This document shows, one piece after another, positions 16,669 through 26,384 of a stretch of 51,953 nt of DNA; the first letter of the stretch is position 1; every line of letters begins with the position of its first letter. The notes beneath the pieces were generated by a model. It was not told where the DNA came from and searched no databases. It was given only the letters and a program-made list of their open reading frames with translations. Source of the stretch: Mogibacterium sp. (lineage in GTDB: Bacteria > Bacillota > Clostridia > Peptostreptococcales > Anaerovoracaceae); the NCBI GenBank assembly GCA_016775335.1, contig JAEUGJ010000010.1:158850-210802 (forward strand). The letters run 5' to 3'. Position numbers and translations under genes: made by a program.

Positions 16669-16702
16669 AACGCTTCTCTCGGAGAAATCCGGGAGAAGCG
16701 TT
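16669..16702 (+). terminator. Probable terminator after the GIY-YIG gene
   Basis: Perfect arms AACGCTTCTC (16669-16678) / GAGAAGCGTT (16693-16702). Only a short T stretch follows, so it is probably weak. The following 150 bp are AT-rich and should hold the promoter of the next gene; I see no convincing -35/-10 pair. Confidence 0.55.
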
Positions 16703-16850
16703 TACTATTAGAACCGAGTTCCGAAGTATAGAGTTTCTCTATAACGAAAAAAACCAAATTGATAAAACCAATTTTAATTATACCGAGATGGTTGATACCA
16801 TGGTTAGACAGGGGATGACTGATTATTACTTAGGAAATGAGGTTGGCGTT

Positions 16851-19800
16851 ATGGAAAAGAAACGATGGATTGCATGGGCACTGGCCCTATTCATGGTTGC
16901 GACTCCTTGCATGACATTTGCCCAGGAGATTTCCGGAGCAGCGGGTTCTGCCAACGAGAGTGAATCCAATGAACCGGTAAAACCGGACAAGGCATCCGAA
17001 CAGGATTGCGGGGACGCAGCTGATAGTGAGAAAGGTGATTCTTCTGCAGAATCCGCAAAGGATTCGGAAGAAGGCGCGACCGGAGAACAGGACTCGGCAA
17101 AAGAAAAAAAGACCGAGGAATCTGCGGCTGCCGAAGCTTCGAAAGAAGCGGCAAAGGCGGCAGAGAACACCGGCTCCGAGGTTGTTAGCGATAAATGGAC
17201 AACAGCGGATTTCACCTATGGGGAATATGAAAAGCTGATGTACGGTTGTGACTACAGCCGGCAGTTTTATGTTCGCGGAAAAGTCATCACCGGTTTTTCC
17301 AAGCAGGGTGAAGAGAAGCTGAAGAACAACAAAAATCTGGTAATCCCGGCGAAGGGACCGGATGGAAAGAATATCGTGGGAATCGGCGAGAGCGCATTCA
17401 AAGAAAAGGGTCTGGAATCGGTTCAGTTCCCAACAGGAATGTTGACTCCTTACGACGATCCGCTGGCAAAGACCGACGAAGAGCGGGTTTCCCGCCGCGG
17501 AAACTTTGTCATCGGCGAAAGTTCTTTTTATGGGAACAAACTGAAAGAGGTTACCTTGCCGACGGGTGTTATTTCTGTATTGGCAAAGGCCTTCGAGCGG
17601 AATGAGATTACAAAAGTAAAACTCCCGAAGACCATCTGGTGGATTGAAAACCAGGGCTTTGCGGATAACAAGATTACCGATGTTCAATTCCCTGTAACGA
17701 CGGATTTTATGATGGAACTTCACGGCATGCCGTTTGCGTTTAACAACATCAAATCGGTGCGCCTTCCGAATTTCACCGAGGTGGTGAACAAATTTGCGTT
17801 TGCGTACAACCCGGGAATGGCGGATGCGCCGAAGGTAAACCCGTGGGGCAAAGAAAACAAACTGGAAGCAAATCTTCGAGGAGAGACACGGTCTGCCGGT
17901 CTGGTATATATGTATACCGATAATCCGGGACTGAAGGATAAGCTTCAGAACCGGCTGCACTCTGTGGAGGGAAAGAACACCAATATCTATTCCCCGTACC
18001 AGAAGCTGGTTGTGTGCGACGGATCGGAGGCCAATCAGAATCCGGATAAGACTTTGTGGAATGCAAAGGATTTCGAATACAACGAAGACGGCGTAATTAC
18101 CGGACTTTCCAAGAGCGGTATTGCCAAAAGAAAAGTGAACAAGGACCTGGTGATTCCGAGCAAGACGCCGGATGGCGAGACGGTGGTGGAAATCAGCGCT
18201 ACCGACAGCTACACCGGTCTGTTTGCGACGGAAGATGAAAAGTTCGACTCCGTGTATATGCCGAACACCATTCGCAAAATCGGCGACCGAGCGTTCTGCA
18301 GCAGCGGACTGAAGGAAGTTGCGTTCTCCGGAACCCTCACCAGCATCGGCATGTTGGCGTTCTCCAACAACGAGATGACTTCCGTGGTTCTGCCGGACAG
18401 TGTAAATCATCTTGGAAACGGTGCTTTTAGTACCAACTCCAATATTGAACGCATCATTCTTTCGAAGAACTTGCGGGAGATTTCGGATGCGGCATTCGGC
18501 TGCAGCGACAAGTACCACTACATGACGAACCTGACGGAAATTGAGATTCCGGACACCGTGACGAAAATCGGAAGCCGGGCCTTTGCCGGAAACAACATTC
18601 ACAATATCGTGATTCCGGATTCCGTAAAGGAAATCGGCGAGTACGCATTCTCTACCAAGAACTACCTTAATGAGCCGTGCACCGTATCCCTGCCGGAAGG
18701 CCTGGAGGTGATTGGGGACAACGCATTCCGGAATAAGGTAATCGCGGAAATCGATTTGCCGACGACCGTAAAAGGATTGAAGCTCAACACCTTCCGCAAG
18801 GAATACACTTCCGACGGTCACAAGGTGAACGGCAGCGTGACAAAGGTCTATGTAAAGAGCGAAGAACAGTACAACGATAAGACGAACTTCCCGCGTCCGA
18901 ATGCGGGAGCGGAAGCGTACCATAAACTGTATCTGGCGGATCCGATGATCTGGACTTCCGACGACTATACCTATTCCAAGGAAGAATCCGGAACGAATGA
19001 AATTACCGGATTTTCGGAGCTGGGAGAGAAGAAGCGGACGCAGAACAAGGACATCGTTCTTCCGAAATCAGACGATGAAGGAAATGCCGTGACCGGCGTC
19101 GCTGCAGAAGCGTTCCGCGAAAAAGGGCTCACATCGGCAGAGCTGCCGTATACGGAGAACTTTACCGTAGGAGAAGGGGCGTTCCGCGGAAACAGCCTCA
19201 ACGAAGTGGAAATCAGCTACGGCGTGAAGGAACTGGGAAAGGATTCTTTCCGAGACAATCGTTTGACCAAGGTGGAAATTCCGTCTACCGTGACAAGAAT
19301 TGGCGAAAGCGCTTTTGAAGCTAACCAGATTCGAGAAGCAAGCTTTGAAGATGTGGGAGACAATTCTCCGATGCTGGAAGCTCGCTGCTTCGCCGGAAAC
19401 AAGATTCAGTCGGTAGAGATTCCGATGGCCTCCGCCTCCATGAGGGGGGATGCGTTTATCGGAAACACCGGTAAGGAAAAAGTAGAAACGGGAACACTGG
19501 AAGAGCAGTCCGGCGGCGTGGTATCGGTATACGCAGCTATAATCGGAAACGTTCCGGATGGTCTGGAAAATATTTCCAACGGAAAATCCAATGTACAGAA
19601 ACTGATTATCAGTCAGATTCCGGCGGCAGAGGCACCATGGGGTTCCAGACATTTTACGCATAATTCCGCCGGAAATATCGTCACCGGACTCTCCGTAGCG
19701 GGCAAGGCGAAGCTGAAGAATAACTCTGAAGTGATTATTCCAAACCGTGTGAACGGCGTGCCGGTCACCGGAATCGCAAACGGCACGGAAGGTATTGGAA

Positions 19801-22103
19801 CCTTCGGTTACACAGAAGGCGGAAAGACCTACGTTCCGGAGAAGGTGATTCTTCCGAGAACACTGAAGAGCGTCGGGGATTACGCATTTGACGCATCGGC
19901 AGAGAGTGCATCCGGACTGACGGAAATCGAACTCCCGGATCAGCTGGAGACCATCGGAAACTACGCGTTCCGAAACAGCAAGGCAACGGAGCTGCAGGTT
20001 CCGAAGTCGGTAAAAACAATTGGAAAGGGTGCCTTTGAAGCGACCGACAAGAATGCGGCAGCGTTGGAAAAAGTGTCCCTCTCCACCGGCGTGTCCGTAA
20101 TTCCGGAAAATGCATTCCGGGGACAGAGGCTGAAGAGCGTGACCCTGCCGAAGAGCATCACCGAAATCGGTAGCGGTGCGTTTGCAGATAACAAGGTAGA
20201 AAATCTGGCGCTGAACGAAGAGCTGAAGACCATCGGAAATAACGCATTTGAGAATCATCAGCTGAAAAAGCTGGCGCTCTCCGATAACGTAACCGAGATC
20301 GGCAATTCCGCGTTTGCGGTAACGGACAGCAGCCTGGGCAAGACGTTGACCGAACTGAAGCTGAATCGGAAACTGAAGAGCATCGGCGAAAATGCTTTTG
20401 GCCGCAGTGCACTGAAAGAAGCAGAACTCCCGGACAGCGTGGAAGTACTGCCGGCGAACGCATTTAACGGAAACACCGTTGTTGCGGAGATTTGGACTTC
20501 TTCCAACAAGCAGATTGCGGGAGAGACGCCGTATGAAAAGGTGGCTGCGAAGGGCGACGGACATGAGCTGAAATACGACAAGCTGGTGGGAACCGGCTGG
20601 GAGTACAGCGACTTTACCTTCAGCGAGGACGGCAAAACCGTATTGGGCTGGAGCGATGCCGGAAAGAAAGTTCGGATGAACAATCATCATCTGGTGATTC
20701 CGGACAAGGCATCCAGAGATGCGAAGGAATACATCACTGTAATCGGTAAGGAGGCGTTTGCCATTCCGTTGGCGGAAGTCACCATCGGCAAGTACGACTG
20801 CACATCGCCGAACGGTCTGCAGTCCGTAAAGTTCCCGAAATATCTGGAGCGGATTGAAGCGAGTGCCTTCGAATACAACAACCTGCGGAACCACGATGCG
20901 GACGGAAACGTAGTGGATACCCCGACCGATACCACCGGTGAGGACCGCTTCCTGGCGGATCAGAAGTATCTCACCTATGTGGGCGACAGTGCATTCCACG
21001 GAAACCACCTGTGCAACGTGGAACTTCCGAATTCGGTAACCGCAGTGGGCGATGGCGCCTTCTCCATGAACAATATTTACAAGCTGAAGCTGTCGGATAA
21101 GATGACGGTAATTCCGGCCGGCGCCTTCTCCATGAATATCCGGATGAGCAGCATTACCATTCCGGAGGGAGTGACGGAAATCGGACAGACCGCATTTGCC
21201 GGTGCTCGCCTGAAGAGCCTGACCATTCCGAAATCCGTTACAAAGATTGGAAGAAAGGCCTTCCATCTGCACCAGATGAAGAGCCTGACCATTCCGGGCA
21301 ATGTAAAGGAAGTGGGGGAAAGTGCTTTTGAAGGAACCTATAAGGCCGCATCCCTGGAGAAGCTGACCATTGAGAACGGCGTGAAGACCATCGGCGAAAG
21401 AGCCTTCAAGGAAGGTCATCTGTCTACCGTGGTCCTGCCGGATTCTGTGGAGAGCATCGGAAAGTCCGCATTCCAGAACAACACCGGAAACACCCGAATC
21501 AGCGGACACCCGGTGCTGGTGCTGACCAATAACAGCAAATTGCTCAAGGTGAATACGGCGGATGAGAACTTCCGAATTCAGCTCCGCAGCCTGGCGAAGA
21601 ACGGAACTAAGGTTTACGGACTGAAGGATAAGACTTACAGCGGAAAGTCCCAGACCCAGAAGGTTACCGTGAAGAATTTGCTGATGACGCTGAACAGCGG
21701 CAGCGAATACAAGGTAAGCTATTCCGGAAACAAGTCGGTGGGAACTGCAGCGATTAAGATTACCGGAACCGGAAACTACAACGGAACGATTACCAAGACC
21801 TTCAAAATCAATCCGAAGGGAACTTCCCTGAAGAGCGTGAAGAAGGGCAAGAAGTCTTTCAAAGCAACCTGGAAGAAGTCTTCCAAGACTTGGACGACCG
21901 GATATCAGGTACAGTACAGCACTTCCAAGAAGTTCAAGAAGGCGAAGACCACTACCGTGAAGTCCTATAAGAAGACGAAGGTCACGGTGAAGAAGTTAAA
22001 GAAGAGAAAGATGTACTATGTTCACATGCGGACTTATAAGACCGTAAAGGGTAAGAAGTATTACTCCGGCTGGTCGAAGGTCAAGAAGGTAAAGACGAAA
22101 TAG
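16851..22103 (+). CDS. Giant BspA-type leucine-rich repeat surface protein
   Basis: A 1750-aa exported protein with a signal peptide (about 1-24, ending MTFA) and an acidic Ser/Glu/Ala-rich linker to about residue 115. It has five modules, each starting W-x-x-x-(D/H)-(F/Y)-x-(Y/H/F), then TGxSxxG and KxNxxxVIP, followed by LRR_5 repeats (IPxSVxxIGxxAF). The end has an Ig-like domain (YSGKSQTQKVTV...) and a Lys-rich Fn3-like domain (GYQVQYSTSKKF...). BspA-like proteins bind host or bacterial surfaces. No sorting motif or C-terminal helix is present, so attachment may use the very basic C-terminus. The upstream in-frame extension to 16602 is rejected because the signal peptide starts at 16851. 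Confidence 0.85.
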   Translation: MEKKRWIAWALALFMVATPCMTFAQEISGAAGSANESESNEPVKPDKASEQDCGDAADSEKGDSSAESAKDSEEGATGEQDSAKEKKTEESAAAEASKEAAKAAENTGSEVVSDKWTTADFTYGEYEKLMYGCDYSRQFYVRGKVITGFSKQGEEKLKNNKNLVIPAKGPDGKNIVGIGESAFKEKGLESVQFPTGMLTPYDDPLAKTDEERVSRRGNFVIGESSFYGNKLKEVTLPTGVISVLAKAFERNEITKVKLPKTIWWIENQGFADNKITDVQFPVTTDFMMELHGMPFAFNNIKSVRLPNFTEVVNKFAFAYNPGMADAPKVNPWGKENKLEANLRGETRSAGLVYMYTDNPGLKDKLQNRLHSVEGKNTNIYSPYQKLVVCDGSEANQNPDKTLWNAKDFEYNEDGVITGLSKSGIAKRKVNKDLVIPSKTPDGETVVEISATDSYTGLFATEDEKFDSVYMPNTIRKIGDRAFCSSGLKEVAFSGTLTSIGMLAFSNNEMTSVVLPDSVNHLGNGAFSTNSNIERIILSKNLREISDAAFGCSDKYHYMTNLTEIEIPDTVTKIGSRAFAGNNIHNIVIPDSVKEIGEYAFSTKNYLNEPCTVSLPEGLEVIGDNAFRNKVIAEIDLPTTVKGLKLNTFRKEYTSDGHKVNGSVTKVYVKSEEQYNDKTNFPRPNAGAEAYHKLYLADPMIWTSDDYTYSKEESGTNEITGFSELGEKKRTQNKDIVLPKSDDEGNAVTGVAAEAFREKGLTSAELPYTENFTVGEGAFRGNSLNEVEISYGVKELGKDSFRDNRLTKVEIPSTVTRIGESAFEANQIREASFEDVGDNSPMLEARCFAGNKIQSVEIPMASASMRGDAFIGNTGKEKVETGTLEEQSGGVVSVYAAIIGNVPDGLENISNGKSNVQKLIISQIPAAEAPWGSRHFTHNSAGNIVTGLSVAGKAKLKNNSEVIIPNRVNGVPVTGIANGTEGIGTFGYTEGGKTYVPEKVILPRTLKSVGDYAFDASAESASGLTEIELPDQLETIGNYAFRNSKATELQVPKSVKTIGKGAFEATDKNAAALEKVSLSTGVSVIPENAFRGQRLKSVTLPKSITEIGSGAFADNKVENLALNEELKTIGNNAFENHQLKKLALSDNVTEIGNSAFAVTDSSLGKTLTELKLNRKLKSIGENAFGRSALKEAELPDSVEVLPANAFNGNTVVAEIWTSSNKQIAGETPYEKVAAKGDGHELKYDKLVGTGWEYSDFTFSEDGKTVLGWSDAGKKVRMNNHHLVIPDKASRDAKEYITVIGKEAFAIPLAEVTIGKYDCTSPNGLQSVKFPKYLERIEASAFEYNNLRNHDADGNVVDTPTDTTGEDRFLADQKYLTYVGDSAFHGNHLCNVELPNSVTAVGDGAFSMNNIYKLKLSDKMTVIPAGAFSMNIRMSSITIPEGVTEIGQTAFAGARLKSLTIPKSVTKIGRKAFHLHQMKSLTIPGNVKEVGESAFEGTYKAASLEKLTIENGVKTIGERAFKEGHLSTVVLPDSVESIGKSAFQNNTGNTRISGHPVLVLTNNSKLLKVNTADENFRIQLRSLAKNGTKVYGLKDKTYSGKSQTQKVTVKNLLMTLNSGSEYKVSYSGNKSVGTAAIKITGTGNYNGTITKTFKINPKGTSLKSVKKGKKSFKATWKKSSKTWTTGYQVQYSTSKKFKKAKTTTVKSYKKTKVTVKKLKKRKMYYVHMRTYKTVKGKKYYSGWSKVKKVKTK

Positions 22104-22127
22104 CCTTTCCGGACACACGATATGGAA

Positions 22128-22167
22128 GCGGTGCGGTTTGCTTAAAAATCTGCCCGAACTGCACCGC
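22128..22167 (+). terminator. Hairpin between the two LRR genes
   Basis: GCGGTGCGGTT (22128-22138) pairs with AACTGCACCGC (22157-22167) with one G-U pair. There is no T-run, so it may be a weak terminator or an mRNA-stabilising element. Confidence 0.45.
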
Positions 22168-22221
22168 CGCATATATTAATTAAGAAAGTTAAAACCAATG
22201 GACCATGAAAGGAGAATTACC

Positions 22222-24924
22222 ATGGACAAGAAACAGTCTCTGGCCTTTCTGCTCTCGGCGATGATGGTGGCAACACCGTTCAGCGCTTTTGCGGCAGAAG
22301 ATGGAGAAGCTCCTGCAGACGCCGATGCTTCGGCGAAGGCAGCGACCGAACAAAGCGTAGAAAAAGACCAGGCAAAAGGGAAGGATTCTGTACAGGAAGA
22401 CGCCCAGCTGGATGAAAACGAACTCCCAATCGTACCGGGTGAGGGAACCGGTGAAGAGAAGAAGGATGAAACACCGGCATCTAATGCATGGGAAGCGACC
22501 GACTTTACCTATGGGGAATGGGTCATCGATTCCAACGCGATGCTCTGCCCGTCCAATGACACCGAGGCTTATTTAAAGACCACGGTATGGGTGGTTACCG
22601 GTCTGTCGGATGCCGGCAAAGCGAAGCTGGAGAACAACAAAGACTTGGTGATTCCGGCGAAGGATCCGGATGGCAAGAAGATTCAGGGCGTTGGTAAAAG
22701 CGCATTCAAATCAATGGGTATTAAATCTGTAAAGTTCCCGGAGAACGTGAAGACGGCCAATGACACCAATTGGGACAGCAACGTAAAGGAACGGGGAGAC
22801 TTCTTTATCGGAAACCTGGCATTCCAGAGCAATGATTTGAAAGAAGTAACCCTTCCGGAAGGTGTGTTCTACGTAGCTCTCAACGGTTTTTCAAAAAATC
22901 CGAATCTGAAGGAAGTGACATTCCCATCCACTATTAAGTTGATTGGAAATTCCGCATTTGCAGCTTGTGCCATCGATACGCTGAACTTCCCGGAAACCAC
23001 GGATTTCCCGTTGGCAATCGATAACATTGCGTTTTTCAAAAATAAAATTAAATCCGTATGGTTGCCGGACAAGACTGAAAAGGTTACCAACATGGCATTT
23101 AGGGGCAATACCGGTGTTGAGAATGGAATTGTACACCTTTACATCCCAAAAACCAAGGGCAATTTTGTGGACAACAACTCCTATCAGAAACCGTTCGTCG
23201 GCGATGCCATTCCGGCCGAAGCGTGGGCGGAGAAGCCATGGGGCACCGCACATTTCACCTTCGACGGAACCACCATCACCGGCCTTTCGGAAAGCGGAAA
23301 GATTAAGATTCAGAACGATACCAACCTGGTACTTCCGGATCAGAACGCAGCCGGTGAGGATGTAACCGCAATCGGCAACGGAACCAATGGCGTAGGCACC
23401 TTTGGCTACAAGGCAGCCGACGACACCGTATACGCTCCGGATTCCGTAAAGCTTCCGGCAAAGCTAGAAAGCATCGGAGATTTTGCGTTTTCTGCCGTAG
23501 TGGATACGAAAACTTCTGAGGTAAAGCACGGCGTGAAGGCAGTGGAATTCCCGGAGACTCTGAAGACCATCGGAAATACCGCATTCCAGAACGCGCCGCT
23601 CACAGAGGTAAGCCTTCCGGACAGCGTTACATCCGTAGGCGTAGGTGCATTCACCAATACGGAGAAGGCAACCACACATATCGAAAAGGTGAAGCTGTCC
23701 AAGAGCATGACCGCTATTCCGGCCGGCATGTTCACCAATCAAAAGATTAAGAATGTAGAAATTCCGGAGGGAATTAAATCCATAGGCAAAAATGCTTTTG
23801 CCGGAAACTATGTGGAAACACTGAGAATCTCCGGCACCGTAGAATCTATTGGAGATTCTGCATTCTTGAATAACCAGATGAAGGAATTGGAAATCCCGGG
23901 AAACGTAAAGACTATCGGCAGATATGCATTCAAGAAATCGCAGGAAAGCATCAAGGCCACCGTCAACAAGGTGGTACTACATGAAGGCCTGGAGAGCATT
24001 GGAAAGCAGGCCTTCGGCCAAACCCTGACTTCTGAATGCAAGTCCATCGACCTGCCGACAACCGTAAAAGTTCTGGACGCAGCGGCTTTTGAAGGAAATG
24101 CGAAAGTCACACTGACTTCTCTGGTGGAAGATCAGGTCAATGGAAAAGGGGATTACACAAAGGTCGTACCGCAGGGTAAGGCTCACGAAATCGTGCTGGT
24201 TCACAAGGTGACCTTTGATGCCGGTGAAGGCAAGGCCGATGCCGAAACTGCAAGAACCGACAAGGACGGAAAGCTGGCAGAGCTTCCGGACGCAGCAAGA
24301 GACGGATACACCTTCGAGGGCTGGTTTACCGCCGCAGAGGGTGGCGACGCTGTAACAGCCGACACCGTATTCGACAAGGACACCACCGTATTCGCACACT
24401 GGAAGAAGAATATCGTAAGCGCAACACCGAGCGTGAAGCTGAGCACTTCCACCTACACCTACAACGGAAAGGTGAAGACGCCTAGCGTAAAGGTTTCCGT
24501 CAACGGCACCGTACTGACCAAGGACAACTACTCCGTATCCTACGGAAAGGGCAGAAAGAATGTTGGAAAGTACACCGTTAAGGTTACCCTGAAGAACGAT
24601 TACGCAGGTTCCAAGACCGTATCCTTCAAGATTAACCCGCCGAAGTCCGCTGTCAAGAAGCTGAAGAAGGGTAAGAAATCCTTCACCGTATATGTGAAGA
24701 AGCAGTCCAAGCAGACTTCCGGATATCAGGTACAGTACAGCACTTCCAAGAAGTTCAAATCGCCGAAGGCAAAGAACCTGACATCCTACAAGAAGACCAA
24801 ACTCAAGGTAAAGAAGCTCAAGAAGCATAAGAAGTACTATGTAAGAGTTCGTACCTACAAGAAGGTTGGAAAGGCAAAATACTATTCCGGCTGGTCTTCC
24901 GCAAAGAGCGTTAAGACAAAGTAG
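22222..24924 (+). CDS. BspA-type leucine-rich repeat surface protein, smaller paralogue
   Basis: A 900-aa exported paralogue of the preceding gene. It has a signal peptide (about 1-24, ending SAFA), an acidic linker, and two W-x-x-x-(D/H)-F-T-(Y/F) modules with LRR_5 repeats (about residues 95-650). One Listeria-Bacteroides (InlB_B) repeat follows (VTFDAGEG...GYTFEGWF...VFAHW), then an Ig-like domain (YTYNGKVKTPSVKV) and the same Lys-rich Fn3-like C-terminus as its neighbour. No LPXTG-like signal is present. AAAGGAG (22208-22214) fixes the ATG at 22222; an upstream in-frame ATG at 22198 lacks a site. Probably an adhesin displayed alongside the pilus. Confidence 0.87.
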   Translation: MDKKQSLAFLLSAMMVATPFSAFAAEDGEAPADADASAKAATEQSVEKDQAKGKDSVQEDAQLDENELPIVPGEGTGEEKKDETPASNAWEATDFTYGEWVIDSNAMLCPSNDTEAYLKTTVWVVTGLSDAGKAKLENNKDLVIPAKDPDGKKIQGVGKSAFKSMGIKSVKFPENVKTANDTNWDSNVKERGDFFIGNLAFQSNDLKEVTLPEGVFYVALNGFSKNPNLKEVTFPSTIKLIGNSAFAACAIDTLNFPETTDFPLAIDNIAFFKNKIKSVWLPDKTEKVTNMAFRGNTGVENGIVHLYIPKTKGNFVDNNSYQKPFVGDAIPAEAWAEKPWGTAHFTFDGTTITGLSESGKIKIQNDTNLVLPDQNAAGEDVTAIGNGTNGVGTFGYKAADDTVYAPDSVKLPAKLESIGDFAFSAVVDTKTSEVKHGVKAVEFPETLKTIGNTAFQNAPLTEVSLPDSVTSVGVGAFTNTEKATTHIEKVKLSKSMTAIPAGMFTNQKIKNVEIPEGIKSIGKNAFAGNYVETLRISGTVESIGDSAFLNNQMKELEIPGNVKTIGRYAFKKSQESIKATVNKVVLHEGLESIGKQAFGQTLTSECKSIDLPTTVKVLDAAAFEGNAKVTLTSLVEDQVNGKGDYTKVVPQGKAHEIVLVHKVTFDAGEGKADAETARTDKDGKLAELPDAARDGYTFEGWFTAAEGGDAVTADTVFDKDTTVFAHWKKNIVSATPSVKLSTSTYTYNGKVKTPSVKVSVNGTVLTKDNYSVSYGKGRKNVGKYTVKVTLKNDYAGSKTVSFKINPPKSAVKKLKKGKKSFTVYVKKQSKQTSGYQVQYSTSKKFKSPKAKNLTSYKKTKLKVKKLKKHKKYYVRVRTYKKVGKAKYYSGWSSAKSVKTK

Positions 24925-24961
24925 TTCATTGAACAACTCGTTGTTCTGAAAATTCGAATCG

Positions 24962-24999
24962 AGTTCCTCGGCTTCGGAAGGTTCCGGAGCCGGGGAACT
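24962..24999 (+). terminator. Terminator after the second LRR gene
   Basis: AGTTCCTCGGCTTCGGA / TCCGGAGCCGGGGAACT with a short loop, then TT. Its tail overlaps the -35 box of the next gene. Confidence 0.65.
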
Positions 25000-25028
25000 T
25001 TGCTATCAAAGAGAATCTATGGTATCAT
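25000..25028 (+). promoter_or_regulatory. Promoter of the GNAT gene
   Basis: TTGCTA (25000-25005), 17-bp spacer, extended -10 TGGTATCAT (TATCAT 25023-25028), 65 bp ahead of the start codon. Confidence 0.55.
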
Positions 25029-25093
25029 AGTAGCCGATAGGGGGTATAAATCGGGTCTATGGATTTAATCTCATAAAGAATCGTGGAGGACGA

Positions 25094-25564
25094 ATGGAGA
25101 ATCGAGAAAAGCTGACGGTGATGCGCCGTGTTCGACCGGAGGAGAAGGAACGGGTGCTGACCCTGGTATCCGATGTTTTTGAAATCGAGCAAGGTATCCC
25201 GCGGGATATGGATGACATTCCGGCAGAGAAATCACCCCAGTGGTGGTGCATAGAGATTTCCGGCAGGATCGTGGGGGGAATCGTATCCTGGGAAGAACCG
25301 GAAGGACCGCATGTAGGGCGTTTTGCCGTTCATCCAAGCTTTCGGCATCGCCATCTGGGCACCGACCTGCTGCGCGGGGTTTTGAGTGCACTGTTTGCTC
25401 TGGGGGCTTCGGAGGTGTACGGAGACGCTCGGGATGTGACGCTGAAAATTCTTACGAAAATGGGCGCCGAGGTGATTGGCGAGCCGTACGAGTTCTACGG
25501 CAGCAACTGCACGCCGTTCCGGGTGAAGAAGGAAGAATTTATCGAATCCCAGCGGCTGAAGTAG
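25094..25564 (+). CDS. GNAT-family N-acetyltransferase
   Basis: A 156-aa acetyltransferase-fold protein. The strand GRFAVHPSFRHRHLGTDLLRGVL contains the acetyl-CoA binding pattern (V-H-P-x-x-R-x-x-x-L-G), and the C-terminus has MGAEVIGEPYEFYG as in small-molecule GNATs. The substrate is unknown. GGAGGA precedes the ATG. The unit is monocistronic and convergent with hsp20. Confidence 0.82.
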   Translation: MENREKLTVMRRVRPEEKERVLTLVSDVFEIEQGIPRDMDDIPAEKSPQWWCIEISGRIVGGIVSWEEPEGPHVGRFAVHPSFRHRHLGTDLLRGVLSALFALGASEVYGDARDVTLKILTKMGAEVIGEPYEFYGSNCTPFRVKKEEFIESQRLK

Positions 25565-25589
25565 AATGTACAATAGAATCGGGTAAAAT

Positions 25590-25636
25590 AAAAATCGCAG
25601 AGCCGGAAGTGTCCGACCCTGCGAATTCTTTTTTTA
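25590..25636. terminator. Bidirectional terminator between the GNAT gene and hsp20
   Basis: AATCGCAG / CTGCGAATT arms with TTCTTTTTTT on the plus side and AAAATAAAAA on the other, suited to stop transcription from both directions. Confidence 0.7.
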
Positions 25637-25667
25637 TCGGAGCGTTGCGGGAACGTCTCACGTTGGA

Positions 25668-26102
25668 CTATCCTTCGATGTGAACCAACTGCTTGGTTTC
25701 ATTCTGCGGAAGCGCATCGGCCTTTGGAACGGTCAGACTCAGAATGCCGTTGTTGAATGCGGCGCTGATGTCCTCGCCTTTTACGGCGTCACCTACATAG
25801 AAGCTGCGCCGGCAGCTGCCGGTAAAGCATTCCTTCCGGATGTACTTGCCGTCTTCCTTGTCTTCTTTGTTCTCCTCGTGGGAAGCGGATACGGTGAGGT
25901 ATCCCTTGTCCACGGAAACTTCTACATCGTCCTTGTCGTATCCCGGAAGCTGCATATCAATCCGGTAGGACTGATCCAGTTCCTTCACATCGCACTTCAT
26001 GCTTGCGGACGGCATATAGTTTCTTCTCGTCGGAGCGTTAAAGAAATCATCGAAAAAGTCATCATTTGTAAAATCATTCGTAAATACACTAGGCAGTAAC
26101 AT
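25668..26102 (-). CDS. Small heat-shock protein Hsp20 (alpha-crystallin family)
   Basis: A 144-aa chaperone holding unfolded proteins under stress. The central alpha-crystallin domain runs from about residue 35 (DVKELDQSYRIDMQLPGYDKDDVEV) to the GILSLTVPK motif near 125. The N-terminus is Phe/Asp-rich. AAGGAGG lies 9 bp before the ATG. The promoter about 130 bp upstream overlaps a CIRCE operator, so HrcA should repress it at normal temperature. The leader contains a CTCCTT segment able to pair with the AAGGAG ribosome-binding site. Confidence 0.93.
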   Translation of the reverse strand: MLLPSVFTNDFTNDDFFDDFFNAPTRRNYMPSASMKCDVKELDQSYRIDMQLPGYDKDDVEVSVDKGYLTVSASHEENKEDKEDGKYIRKECFTGSCRRSFYVGDAVKGEDISAAFNNGILSLTVPKADALPQNETKQLVHIEG

Positions 26103-26228
26103 AATTAAATCCTCCTTTTACTGACGTTATATACAATCTAAGGAGAACCGGTGGAGTCTCTCGGGGAGAATACTCCGGGCGGGAACTCATCTGTTCTCTT
26201 GTTGTAACCTCTTTCCGATTACAGGTAT

Positions 26229-26257
26229 GTTATAACTCTTTTTGTTAGCACTGTCAA
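26229..26257 (-). promoter_or_regulatory. hsp20 promoter
   Basis: Read on the minus strand: TTGACA (26252-26257), 17-bp spacer, TATAAC (26229-26234). The -35 box lies inside the CIRCE element. Confidence 0.85.
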
Positions 26258-26271
26258 GAGGTGAGTGCTAA
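26245..26271 (-). promoter_or_regulatory. CIRCE operator (HrcA site) of hsp20
   Basis: TTAGCACTG (26245-26253), 9-bp spacer, GAGTGCTAA (26263-26271): the CIRCE consensus TTAGCACTC-N9-GAGTGCTAA with one mismatch. It covers the -35 region, as expected for repression by HrcA. hrcA itself is not in the window. Confidence 0.92.
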
Positions 26272-26309
26272 TTATAATGTGAAGAGTCTGTGACGATGCC
26301 AATCGAAAA

Positions 26310-26350
26310 GGCGAAGAGCCGGAGCGGGCTTTCCGCTCCGGCTCTTCGCC
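26310..26350 (-). terminator. Terminator of the perR-rubrerythrin-rubredoxin operon
   Basis: Perfect 18-bp arms GGCGAAGAGCCGGAGCGG / CCGCTCCGGCTCTTCGCC. Read on the minus strand it is followed by TTTTCG. Confidence 0.8.
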
Positions 26351-26384
26351 GCTATCTCTTTAGTGTTAATTGAGGACTGTAAAA

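Noticed and set aside
16602..16850. N-terminal extension of the giant LRR protein
   Set aside because: It overlaps the GIY-YIG gene and a hairpin; a typical signal peptide begins at 16851.
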